From Anaerolineae bacterium (GTDB lineage Bacteria; Chloroflexota; Anaerolineae; UBA1429): a DNA stretch of 12,339 bases. The stretch spans positions 1 through 12,339 of the forward strand of contig SKRJ01000396.1 of the NCBI GenBank assembly GCA_007118555.1. The letters are read 5' to 3'. The position numbers and the translations under genes are program-made. The notes beneath the pieces are model-generated. The model did no database searches and was not told the DNA's origin. It saw only the letters and a program-made list of their open reading frames with translations. Below are positions 5,831-12,339 of this stretch, one piece after another; the stretch's first letter is position 1, and every line of letters starts with the position of its first letter.

Positions 5831-6136
5831 ATGCAGCTCAAAGTAGAGTTTCTGGGGCTGGCGAGGGAGCTGGCCGGGACCAAGGAGGGTCTCGTGCAGG
5901 TTGGCGAGCAAGCCACCTGGAGAGAAGTTGTTCGGCAACTGGCTGCGGAATACCCCGCGCTGCTTGGCACTGTGATCATCCCCGATCACGATGCTTGTGA
6001 TTCTGATATGCAGCATTACAAGCTCGCCCCATCCTATATGTTCAACGTTGGAGGCCGCGCAATGGTGCGCGATCTGGATATGCCTGTGCAAGCAGAGGAG
6101 CGTTTGCTGCTCATGTTTGCCGAGGCGGGAGGATAG
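5831..6136 (+). CDS. MoaD/ThiS-like sulfur-carrier protein associated with AOR
   Basis: A 101-aa ubiquitin-fold protein beginning MQLKVEFLGLARELAG and ending FAEAGG. The free C-terminal Gly-Gly is the hallmark of MoaD/ThiS carriers, which are adenylated and thiocarboxylated there to donate sulfur, in MoaD's case to the dithiolene of pterin cofactors. Such a gene next to a tungsten AOR suggests it serves synthesis of that enzyme's W-pterin cofactor; this is inference from context. An extra segment of about 20 residues (IIPDHDACDSDMQHYKLAPS) sits before MFNVGGR. I chose the ATG at 5831 because GGGAG at 5818-5822 is 8 bases upstream and the family N-terminus starts there. An in-frame ATG at 5816 is possible, but one at 5714 would lie upstream of the main promoter. 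The last codons supply part of the Shine-Dalgarno of the AOR gene. Confidence 0.82.
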   Translation: MQLKVEFLGLARELAGTKEGLVQVGEQATWREVVRQLAAEYPALLGTVIIPDHDACDSDMQHYKLAPSYMFNVGGRAMVRDLDMPVQAEERLLLMFAEAGG

Positions 6137-6141
6137 GAGCC

Positions 6142-8007
6142 ATGTACGCATATACTGGCAAGATTCTGCATGTGGATATGACCACCCAGGCCAAGCGTGT
6201 GCAGCAGGTGGAGCCCGAGTTCTACAAGCTCTACCTGGGCGGCGTGGGGCTGGCCTCCCGGCTGGCCTATGACAATGTAACCCCCGGCGCTGACCCGTTG
6301 GGCCCGGATAATGCCCTGTGCTTTGCGTGCAGCGCCTTTGCAGGCACTACGGTGCCCGTGGGCACCAAGCACGGCGTGGCCAGCAAGTCGCCTCTCACCG
6401 GATTCATCGGCGACTCGCTCTCGGGGAGCCACTGGTCCGAGATGATGCGGCGCGCCGGCTGGGATGGGCTCGTATTCAAGGGGCAGTCGCCCCATTGGGT
6501 CATCGTGTTTATCGACGACGACGATGTCCGCTTTCTGGACGCCACGCCCTATATGGGCATGGGCGCCGTCGAGGTGCAGGGCAAGCTGCGCGATCGCCTG
6601 GGCGACGAGAACATTCGCATCAGCGCCATCGGGCCCGCGGGCGAGAACCTGGTGCGCTTTGCCTCTATTGACAACGATGGGCGCCAGGTGGGGCGTACGG
6701 GCAACGGCGCCGTCATGGGCTCCAAGCGGATCAAGGCCATCGCTGTTCGCGGCACCAAGCCGGTGCGGGTCGCCGATCGCCAGGGCCTCATGGAAAAGAG
6801 CCTCCCGCTCATCAAGACCACCCAGGGCCCCGGCACGCTCAAGTACCGCACCCTGGGCACCCCGGCCAACGTCCTGAACATGAACGCCATTGGCGTGCTC
6901 CCCACCCGCAACTTTTCCGAGACCGTATTCGAGCACGCCGAGACGATCAGCGGCGAGTACCTGCGCGACCATTTCCGGGTCAAGGCCGTGAGTTGCTCGG
7001 GCTGCTCCATCGCCTGCGAGCAGTGGGGCGTGGTACGCGACGGCAAGTACAAGGGCGCCAAGATCGGGCTGGATTACGAGCCGCTGTTCGCCGTGGGCTC
7101 CAACTGTGGCATCGGCACCCTGCCGCCCATCATCAAGCTGGTGGAGATGGCCGACGAGTTGGGCATGGACGCCATGAGCGCCGGCGTGGTCATCAGTTGG
7201 GCGATGGAGTGCTATGAGAAGGGCCTCCTGACCAAGGAGGACACCGGCGGCCTGGAGCTCAACTTTGGCAACGACGACGCCGCCGTGGCCGTGATGGAGA
7301 TGATGGCCCATCGCGAGGGCCTGGGCGACATGCTGGCCGAGGGCGTCAAGCGCGCCTCGGAAAAGCTGGGCAAGGGCAGCGAGCACTTTGCCATGCACAG
7401 CAAGGGCATGGAGCTGCCCGGCTATGACGTACGCAGCCTCAAGACCTTTGCCATGGGCCTGGCCGTGGGAACCCGCGGTCCCTGCCACAACCGCTCCCTG
7501 GCCTATGAGCTCGACATCAAGGGCGTGTTCGATCGCTTTACCGCCGAGCCGGGCCGCGGCCCCCTGGTCGTCGAGAACGAGAACTTTGCCTGCGTGCTGG
7601 ACTGCCTGGTGCTCTGCAAGTTCCTGCGCAACTGCTTTGACGATTTCAATACCGAGGTGGCCGAGCTCTATACCATGACCACCGGCATCGAGCTGACGCC
7701 CGAGGAGCTGGCTGAGGTAGGCGACCGGGTATGCAATCTGAAAAAGGCGTTCAACATTCGCGAGGGCTGGACGCGGGCCGACGACAGCCTGCCGCCCCGC
7801 GCCATGCAGGACCCGATCCCGTCAGGGCCCGCCAAGGGCAGCTTTGTGAGCCAGGAAGAGCTGGATCTGCTGATCGATGACTATTATCAGGCGCGCGGTT
7901 GGACCGAGGAGGGCATGATCCCCAGGGCCAAGCTTATCGAGCTGGGGCTGGGCGATATCGCCGACGAGATCGGCGAGGATGCCGTCGTCGCGGACGCAGC
8001 GGTATAA
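6142..8007 (+). CDS. aor: Tungsten-containing aldehyde:ferredoxin oxidoreductase (AOR family)
   Basis: A 621-aa member of the AOR family, close to the usual 600-620 aa. It catalyses two-electron oxidation of aldehydes to carboxylic acids, or the reverse, at a W-bis-pterin site. The cluster ligands are visible: CSGCSIAC with Cys285, Cys288 and Cys292, and the distant fourth ligand Cys492 in DCLVLC. Pterin-binding segments include GTKHGVASKSPLTGF (74-88) and MELPGYDVR (423-431). Glu313 (DYEP) and His449 (CHN) correspond to the active-site Glu and His of Pyrococcus furiosus AOR. The usual start MYAYTGKILHVDM is preceded by GGGAGG. The ferredoxin and HdrA-type genes downstream suggest the physiological acceptor is an Hdr-like complex rather than free ferredoxin alone, as in class II benzoyl-CoA reductase (BamB) systems. 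BamB-like or other AOR subclasses cannot be excluded, and the substrate is unknown. Confidence 0.93.
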   Translation: MYAYTGKILHVDMTTQAKRVQQVEPEFYKLYLGGVGLASRLAYDNVTPGADPLGPDNALCFACSAFAGTTVPVGTKHGVASKSPLTGFIGDSLSGSHWSEMMRRAGWDGLVFKGQSPHWVIVFIDDDDVRFLDATPYMGMGAVEVQGKLRDRLGDENIRISAIGPAGENLVRFASIDNDGRQVGRTGNGAVMGSKRIKAIAVRGTKPVRVADRQGLMEKSLPLIKTTQGPGTLKYRTLGTPANVLNMNAIGVLPTRNFSETVFEHAETISGEYLRDHFRVKAVSCSGCSIACEQWGVVRDGKYKGAKIGLDYEPLFAVGSNCGIGTLPPIIKLVEMADELGMDAMSAGVVISWAMECYEKGLLTKEDTGGLELNFGNDDAAVAVMEMMAHREGLGDMLAEGVKRASEKLGKGSEHFAMHSKGMELPGYDVRSLKTFAMGLAVGTRGPCHNRSLAYELDIKGVFDRFTAEPGRGPLVVENENFACVLDCLVLCKFLRNCFDDFNTEVAELYTMTTGIELTPEELAEVGDRVCNLKKAFNIREGWTRADDSLPPRAMQDPIPSGPAKGSFVSQEELDLLIDDYYQARGWTEEGMIPRAKLIELGLGDIADEIGEDAVVADAAV

Positions 8008-8017
8008 GGAGATCGTG

Positions 8018-8521
8018 ATGACTATTACCCAGATTGCCTACGAGCATGTGATCTGCGATCCGGCCGAATGCACAGGCTGCCGCATCTGCGAGTATGTCTG
8101 CTCGGCCAACAAGCACAACGTCTTTGACGCCAACCTGTCGCGCATCCGTGTCGTCCGGATCGAGCCCGTGACCATGACGGCCATTACCTGCCGCCTGTGC
8201 GCCGACGCGCCCTGCATCCTGGCCTGCCCCCGCGATGCCCTCACCCGTTCGGAAGAGAACGGCATCATCCTGGTGGATGACACCAAGTGCGACGGCTGCG
8301 GCTGGTGCGTCGAGGCTTGCGATTTTGGCGCCATCGTGCTCAACCCCTCCTCGCGGCTGGCCGAGATTTGCGACCTGTGCGCCGACAACGAGGATGGACC
8401 CCAGTGCGTGGTCTACTGCCCGAAAGAGGCTCTCTCGCTGGCCACCCCCGAGGTGCTGCGACAAAAGTCGCGCCGCAAGGTGGTGCAGCGTCTGTTCGAA
8501 GAGCTCATGGACAACGAGTGA
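8018..8521 (+). CDS. Four-cluster ferredoxin-type electron transfer subunit for AOR
   Basis: A 167-aa iron-sulfur protein with 16 cysteines in four [4Fe-4S]-type motifs: Cys18/21/24/28, Cys58/61/66/70, Cys91/94/97/101 and Cys118/121/130/134. One additional Cys is at residue 13. The arrangement resembles HycB/DmsB-like subunits and the BamC/AOR small subunits. It has no signal peptide, so it works in the cytoplasm, most likely carrying electrons between the AOR tungsten enzyme and the Hdr proteins encoded next. The start MTITQIAYEHVICD follows AAGGAG, which overlaps the AOR stop codon. An upstream in-frame ATG at 7979 inside AOR is not needed. It ends with TGA at 8519-8521, showing that UGA is a normal stop in this operon. 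The next gene follows after an 86-bp gap holding a hairpin. Confidence 0.9.
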   Translation: MTITQIAYEHVICDPAECTGCRICEYVCSANKHNVFDANLSRIRVVRIEPVTMTAITCRLCADAPCILACPRDALTRSEENGIILVDDTKCDGCGWCVEACDFGAIVLNPSSRLAEICDLCADNEDGPQCVVYCPKEALSLATPEVLRQKSRRKVVQRLFEELMDNE

Positions 8522-8530
8522 TTCCTACCC

Positions 8531-8567
8531 AGAGACGCTCCGACTCGACAGAGACGGGAGCGTCTCT
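8531..8567 (+). other. Intergenic hairpin between the ferredoxin and hdrA genes
   Basis: AGAGACGCTCC (8531-8541) and GGAGCGTCTCT (8557-8567) form a perfect 11-bp stem with a 15-nt loop. No T-run follows, so it is not a standard terminator. It lies in the only sizeable gap in the operon (8522-8607) and may be an RNA processing or stability element that sets AOR against Hdr expression. Confidence 0.6.
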
Positions 8568-8607
8568 GACATGCAGTATCCAGCCGAGTTACCCTGGGAG
8601 TTGATAG

Positions 8608-11106
8608 ATGACAACGAGTAACGAACTCCGTATCGGCGTATATGTGTGCAGTTGCGGCTCGAACATCGGTGGCGTCATCGATCCGGGCGAGGTCGCCGAG
8701 TTTTCGCGCACGCTGCCGGGCGTCGTGCTGGCCCGCGAGAACCTGTACCTGTGCGGCGACCCGGGCCAGAACGCCATCGCTCAGGACATCCGCGAGCATG
8801 GGCTCAACCGCGTGGTGATCGCGGCGTGCAGCGTCCGCATGCACGAGCCGACCTTTCGCGCCTGCGTGGCCGAGGCCGGCCTGAACCCGTTCCTCATGGA
8901 GATGACCAACATCCGCGAGCAGGACACCTGGGTGCACTCCCACGAGCCTGACGCGGCCCTGCACAAGGCCAAAGAGCTGGTGTCCGCCGCGGTTGCCAAG
9001 GTTACCTATGTCGAGCCGCTGCAGCCCATCACCGTGCCCGTCACCAAGGCGGCGATGGTGATCGGCGGTGGCGTGGCCGGCATCAGCGCCGCCCTCGACC
9101 TGGCCGACATGGGGATTCATACCTACCTGGTGGAAAAGGAGCAGAGCATTGGGGGCACCATGGCCCAGCTCAACAAGACCTTTCCCACCATGGACTGTTC
9201 CATTTGAATTCTCGCACCCAAGATGGTTGACGCGGCGCGTCATCCCAAGGTCGAGATTCTGGCATACTCCGAGGTTTTGCGGGTCGATGGCTACATCGGC
9301 AACTTTCGCGTCGAGGTCATGCAAAAGCCGCGCTATGTGATCGCCGAGAACTGCACCGGCGATGGCGAGTGCGCCGATGCTTGCCCCATCGAGGTGCCCA
9401 ACGAGTTCGAGATGGGCCTGGCCCCGCGCAAGGCCATCGACGTGCCTCATGGGCAGGCGGTGCCTTTGATCTATGCCATCGACATGGATCACTGCATCGA
9501 GTGCTACCAGTGCGTCACGGCCTGCGGGCATCGCGATGCCATCGATTTCACCCAGGAGCCCGAGCTGCTGGAGCTCGAGGTCGGCAGCATCATCGTGGCC
9601 ACCGGCTTTGACAGCTTTGACCCGACGGTGATCCCCGAGTACGGCTATGGCCCCTATCCCAACGTGATCACCGCCATGGAGCTGGAGCGCCTGGACAACT
9701 CGGCGGGCCCCACCATCGGGCGGCTCATCCGTCCGTCGGACGGCCGCGAGCCCAAGAGCATGGCCATCGTCCAATGCGTTGGCTCGCGCGATCAGCGTTT
9801 CAACGAGTACTGCTCCGGGTTCTGCTGCATGTATGCGATCAAGAACGCCATCCTGCTCAAGCAGATGATCCCGGACATGGAGATCACCATCTTTTACATG
9901 GACATCCGCACGCCCTCCAAGGGCTATGAGGAGTTCTACAACCGCGCCCGCGAGATGGGCATCCGCTTTATACACGGTCGCCCCTCGCAGATCACCGAGG
10001 ATCCGGTCACCCGCAACCTGTTCGTCGAGGCCGAGGACCAGGAGCTGGGCGAGGTGCTAGAGTTCGAGGTCGAGATGGTGGCCCTCTCCACGGCGGCCAT
10101 CCCGCGGGCCGATACGGAGCAGGTGGCCTCGAGCCTGACCCTCTCTCGCAGCCCGAGCGGCTTTTTCATGGAGTACCATCCCAAGCTGCGGCCGGTGGAC
10201 TCGCCCACCGACGGCGTGTTCCTGGCCGGGGCGGCCCAGGGCCCCAAGGACATTCCCGCCAGCGTGGCCCAGGGCAGCGCTGCGGCGGCCCGCGCCGCCA
10301 GGGTTCTCTCGTCGGACACGTGGGAGATCGAGCCGATCATCGCCAAGGTAGACGAGGCCGTGTGCGTCAGCGCCCAGGGGACCCGATGTGGCCTGTGCGT
10401 GGGGGCCTGTCCCTATGGCGCCATCAGCTGCGTCACCGGCGAGGCGGCCCAGATCACGTCGGCCAAGTGCCACGGCTGCGGCGGCTGCGTGGCCGAGTGC
10501 CCCCACAGCGCCATCACCCAGGATCACTTTACCGATGCCCAGGTCGTGGCTCAGTTGAGCGAGCTGCTCCGCGACAAGCCCGAGGAAAAGGTTTTGGCGT
10601 TCATGTGTCACTGGTGCAGCTATGGCGGCGCCGACATGGCCGGCACGAGCCATTTCGAGTACCCCGCCGTGTCGCGCGGCATCCGCGTGATGTGCTCGGC
10701 GCGCATGGACTCGGACTTTGTGCTGGAGGCCTACCGTCGGGGCGCGGGCATGGTGCTGGTCTCGGGTTGCCACCCGCAGGACTGCCACTATATCACGGGC
10801 CAGCAGATTGCGGCCAAGCGTTTCGAGCGGTTGCATCGCCAGCTCGAGCGGCTGGGCATCAGCCCCGAGCGGTTCCGCGTCGAGTGGATCTCGGCCGCCG
10901 AGGGCGAAAAGTACGCCCGGGTGATCACCGAGATGAACGAGACGCTGGACTCGATCCCGCGCGAGCAGATTCTGGCCGAGAACCGCGAGGCGCGGGCGAC
11001 CATCGAGCGGCGCCTGCAGCGCTGGAAGAACTCGCCCCAGATGATCGAGCTGATGGCGGATCTGGAGCCGGAAACGTCGGCCGAACAGGAGGTGCCCGCA
11101 TCATGA
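8608..11106 (+). CDS. hdrA: HdrA-MvhD fusion, selenoprotein (in-frame UGA decoded as Sec at residue 200)
   Basis: One 832-residue protein read through TGA at 9205-9207. Domains in order: the HdrA N-terminal Cys region (VCSC, Cys14/16); an FAD-binding thioredoxin-reductase-like domain with GGGVAG at 153-158; the [17 protein letters not shown] segment at 192-206; and an inserted ferredoxin (Cys249/255/259, then Cys296/299/302/306). Next are an HdrA cluster motif CSGFCC (Cys402/406/407), a C-terminal ferredoxin pair (Cys586/594/597/601 and 621/624/627/631), and an MvhD domain with CHWC (667/670), Cys696, Cys721 and Cys726. HdrA is the FAD hub of flavin-based electron bifurcation, and MvhD links it to a hydrogenase-like partner. 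The reading frame and homology are unbroken across the UGA, and a SECIS-like hairpin follows. GGGAG 7 bases upstream fixes the start. It overlaps the next gene by ATGA. Alternatives are a TGC-to-TGA sequencing error or a pseudogene. Confidence 0.9.
9205..9207 (+). other. In-frame UGA, selenocysteine codon
   Basis: The TGA is in frame with hdrA (codon 200) and replaces the second Cys of the conserved CSIC motif of HdrA. Frame and family similarity continue on both sides with no frameshift. TGA is used as a real stop elsewhere in this window (first tatA, ferredoxin, the hdrA end), which argues against a genome-wide reassignment of UGA. Confidence 0.9.
9225..9245 (+). promoter_or_regulatory. Bacterial SECIS-like hairpin for hdrA
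   Basis: GGTTGACGC (9225-9233) and GCGTCATCC (9237-9245) form six uninterrupted pairs next to the loop, then one T-T mismatch and two more G-C pairs. The apical loop is GGC (9234-9236), starting 27 nt after the UGA. A short stem-loop with G in the first two loop positions, soon after the UGA and inside the coding region, is what bacterial SelB recognises. Folding and a SECIS search would confirm it. Confidence 0.82.
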
Positions 11107-12116
11107 TCCGTTCCGGCGCGTTCGACAACAGCTTTGTCAACGAGGTCATGGCCGAGCCCGGCGGCGAGCACCTGCTCGACTGCTGGTCGTGCGGCACCTG
11201 CGCGGCCACTTGTTTGGTGCGCCGCTTTGATCCTGCGTTCAACCCGCGGCTGATCCTGCGCAAGGCGGGCCTGGGCCTGCGCGAGGCGGTGCTCGCCAGC
11301 CGCGAGATCTGGCAGTGCTCGGCCTGCGACGCCTGCTACCCGCGCTGCCCCAAAGAGATCCATATCTCCGAGGTGATGCAGGCCATCAAGAACATCGCCA
11401 TCCGCGAGGGGTACGAGCCGCCGGGGCCCTTTGCCTCGGTGGACGAGGGCCTCTGCTCCGGCTGCGCCGTGTGCACCCGCGCCTGCCCCTACGAGGCGCT
11501 GGCCCGCGGGCCGGTGATGGTCAACGGTGACGAGCGCACCATCGCCCAGGTAGACAAGACCCTGTGCATGCACTGTGGCGTCTGCGTGGCGGCCTGCCCC
11601 TCGGGGGCCATGAGCCTGGAAGAGTTCAACGATCAAGAGATCCTGACGCGCATGGGCGCCGGAGGCTGGCTGGAGCAGCCCGGCTATCTGCAGGGCGCCG
11701 CCGACGCGCCGCGCATCCTGGCCTTTGTCTGCCAGTGGAGCATCCGCTCCGACGCCGAGTGGGCCGCCCTGGAGGCGATGGAGAGCGAGAGTCTGCACCT
11801 GGTCAACCTGCCCTGCTCGGGCCGTGTGGACCCCGCCATGATCCTGCTGGCCCTCTCGCAGGGGGCCGACGGCGTGCTGGTGGCGGGCTGCAACGAGGGC
11901 GAGTGCCACTATAAACGGGGGACCTACCTGGGACGCGGCAAGGTGGCCCTGCTGGACACGGTGCTGGGCCAGATGAGCGCCCACCCTGGTCGCGTGCGGT
12001 TCGTCGAGTTGGGGGCGCTGACCCGCAGCGCACTGCCCGCCCTCATCGACCGGATGTCGCAGGAGATCGTGACGGCCGCGACCGCGGCCGCAGTTTCGGC
12101 GCCGGAGGGAGCATAG
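11103..12116 (+). CDS. HdrC-ferredoxin-MvhD fusion, Hdr-type electron transfer subunit
   Basis: A 337-aa cytosolic iron-sulfur protein. Residues 20-105 are HdrC-like with two [4Fe-4S] motifs: Cys27/30/33/37 (CWSCGTCAATC) and Cys72/75/78/82 (CSACDACYPRC). Residues 112-170 are a two-cluster ferredoxin: Cys118/121/124/128 and Cys155/158/161/165. Residues 204-305 resemble MvhD: FVCQWS, then LPCSGRVDP, then GADGVLVAGCNEGECHY with Cys210/238/263/268. The second Cys of the usual CxxC in MvhD is Ser213 here, so the [2Fe-2S] site may be altered. No HdrB-type CCG domain is present, so this is not a complete heterodisulfide reductase and probably relays electrons from HdrA. The ATG at 11103 overlaps the hdrA stop codon by 4 bases, indicating coupled translation and a fixed stoichiometry. 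The open frame extends upstream to 10320, but that part is a shadow of hdrA. Confidence 0.9.
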   Translation: MIRSGAFDNSFVNEVMAEPGGEHLLDCWSCGTCAATCLVRRFDPAFNPRLILRKAGLGLREAVLASREIWQCSACDACYPRCPKEIHISEVMQAIKNIAIREGYEPPGPFASVDEGLCSGCAVCTRACPYEALARGPVMVNGDERTIAQVDKTLCMHCGVCVAACPSGAMSLEEFNDQEILTRMGAGGWLEQPGYLQGAADAPRILAFVCQWSIRSDAEWAALEAMESESLHLVNLPCSGRVDPAMILLALSQGADGVLVAGCNEGECHYKRGTYLGRGKVALLDTVLGQMSAHPGRVRFVELGALTRSALPALIDRMSQEIVTAATAAAVSAPEGA

Positions 12117-12122
12117 AGCGAT

Positions 12123-12339
12123 ATGGACAAGCTGAAACTGGCCGTGTATTGGGCCTCGTCCTGCGGCGGTTGCGATATCGCTATCGTCGAGCTGGGCGAG
12201 CGCCTGCTGGAGCTTGCCCAGGTGGCGGACATTGTCTTTTGGCCCGCCGCCATGGATTTCAAGTACGACGATGTCGCCGCCATGCCCGACAAGCATATCG
12301 ACGTGACCCTTTTCAACGGCGGCATCCGCACCGACGAGG
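12123..12339 (+). CDS. MvhG-like [NiFe]-hydrogenase small subunit, N-terminal part (runs off the right edge)
   Basis: Seventy-two codons are visible, beginning MDKLKLAVYWASSCGGCDIA. The SCGGC motif (Cys14 and Cys17) supplies the first ligands of the proximal [4Fe-4S] cluster in cytoplasmic group 3 [NiFe]-hydrogenase small subunits (MvhG/FrhG type). The following ADIVFWPAAMDFKYDDV and DVTLFNGGIR segments match MvhG-like proteins as I remember them. There is no Tat signal, so it is cytoplasmic. GGAGGGAG lies about 11 bases upstream of the ATG, and the gene follows the HdrC fusion after 6 bases, so it is in the same operon. A large subunit gene would be expected beyond the window; without it, a non-hydrogenase role as an electron relay remains possible. 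Confidence 0.85.
   Translation, partial: MDKLKLAVYWASSCGGCDIAIVELGERLLELAQVADIVFWPAAMDFKYDDVAAMPDKHIDVTLFNGGIRTDE

Noticed and set aside
6034..7488. 484-codon open frame on the minus strand opposite AOR
   Set aside because: Shadow frame. The plus strand encodes a full-length AOR with all cluster ligands.
8571..8622. 16-codon frame ([16 protein letters not shown]) before hdrA
   Set aside because: Too short to support as a gene, and it overlaps the hdrA start. Its latter part is explained by the Shine-Dalgarno region.
9205..9223. hdrA as two separate genes or a pseudogene broken by a stop
   Set aside because: The frame is the same on both sides. The missing residue is exactly the conserved Cys, no Shine-Dalgarno precedes the ATG at 9223, and a SECIS-like hairpin follows the UGA.
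8413..9975. 520-codon open frame on the minus strand opposite hdrA
   Set aside because: His/Asp/Gly-rich shadow with no recognisable domain and no ribosome binding site. It overlaps the ferredoxin and HdrA genes.
10320..11102. Upstream extension of the HdrC-fusion reading frame
   Set aside because: Arg/Gly-rich translation inside hdrA in another frame. HdrC homology begins at the ATG at 11103, which overlaps the hdrA stop codon.
10788..12296. 502-codon open frame on the minus strand opposite the HdrC fusion
   Set aside because: Shadow frame of a GC-rich gene with no family motif. The plus strand is clearly iron-sulfur protein coding.

Overview
The window looks like a piece of a GC-rich, anaerobic bacterial chromosome, most likely from the Chloroflexota (Anaerolineae or relatives). 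This is inference. It rests on a DUF3048 (YerB-type) lipoprotein with a long Thr/Pro linker, strong sigma70-type promoters with TATAAT boxes, a tungsten-enzyme/Hdr locus and selenocysteine use. Nothing here is phage- or IS-like.

Left part (1-2660): a cupin gene (cut by the window edge) and a NUDIX hydrolase gene read leftward. Divergent to them is a DUF3048 lipoprotein gene with its own extended -10 promoter. Next come two tandem TatA/E-type translocase genes (59 and 76 aa; the first is very short), behind a good promoter and ended by a strong intrinsic terminator.

Middle (2661-5600): three tightly packed genes for a TIM-barrel sugar isomerase/epimerase-like protein, a GalU-type UTP:sugar-1-phosphate uridylyltransferase and a glucuronokinase-like GHMP kinase. 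Together they suggest a kinase-plus-uridylyltransferase route to a UDP-sugar. A convergent tRNA-Val(GAC) lies on the minus strand, and a shared hairpin separates the two transcripts.

Right part (5660-12339): an operon behind an extended -10 promoter flanked by two inverted repeats. Its genes, in order, are a MoaD/ThiS-like carrier, a tungsten aldehyde:ferredoxin oxidoreductase (AOR), a four-cluster ferredoxin, an HdrA-MvhD fusion, an HdrC-ferredoxin-MvhD fusion, and the start of an MvhG-like hydrogenase small subunit. The pathway I infer is electron flow between aldehyde/carboxylate chemistry at the W-pterin and an FAD-containing, possibly electron-bifurcating, HdrA hub connected to a hydrogenase-like module.

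The main result is that hdrA is interrupted by an in-frame UGA at 9205-9207, exactly where the family has a conserved Cys (CSIC, here CSIU). A bacterial SECIS-like hairpin with a GG-starting apical loop follows at 9225-9245. The gene is therefore one 832-residue selenoprotein (8608-11106) that automated callers would split into two genes or call a pseudogene.
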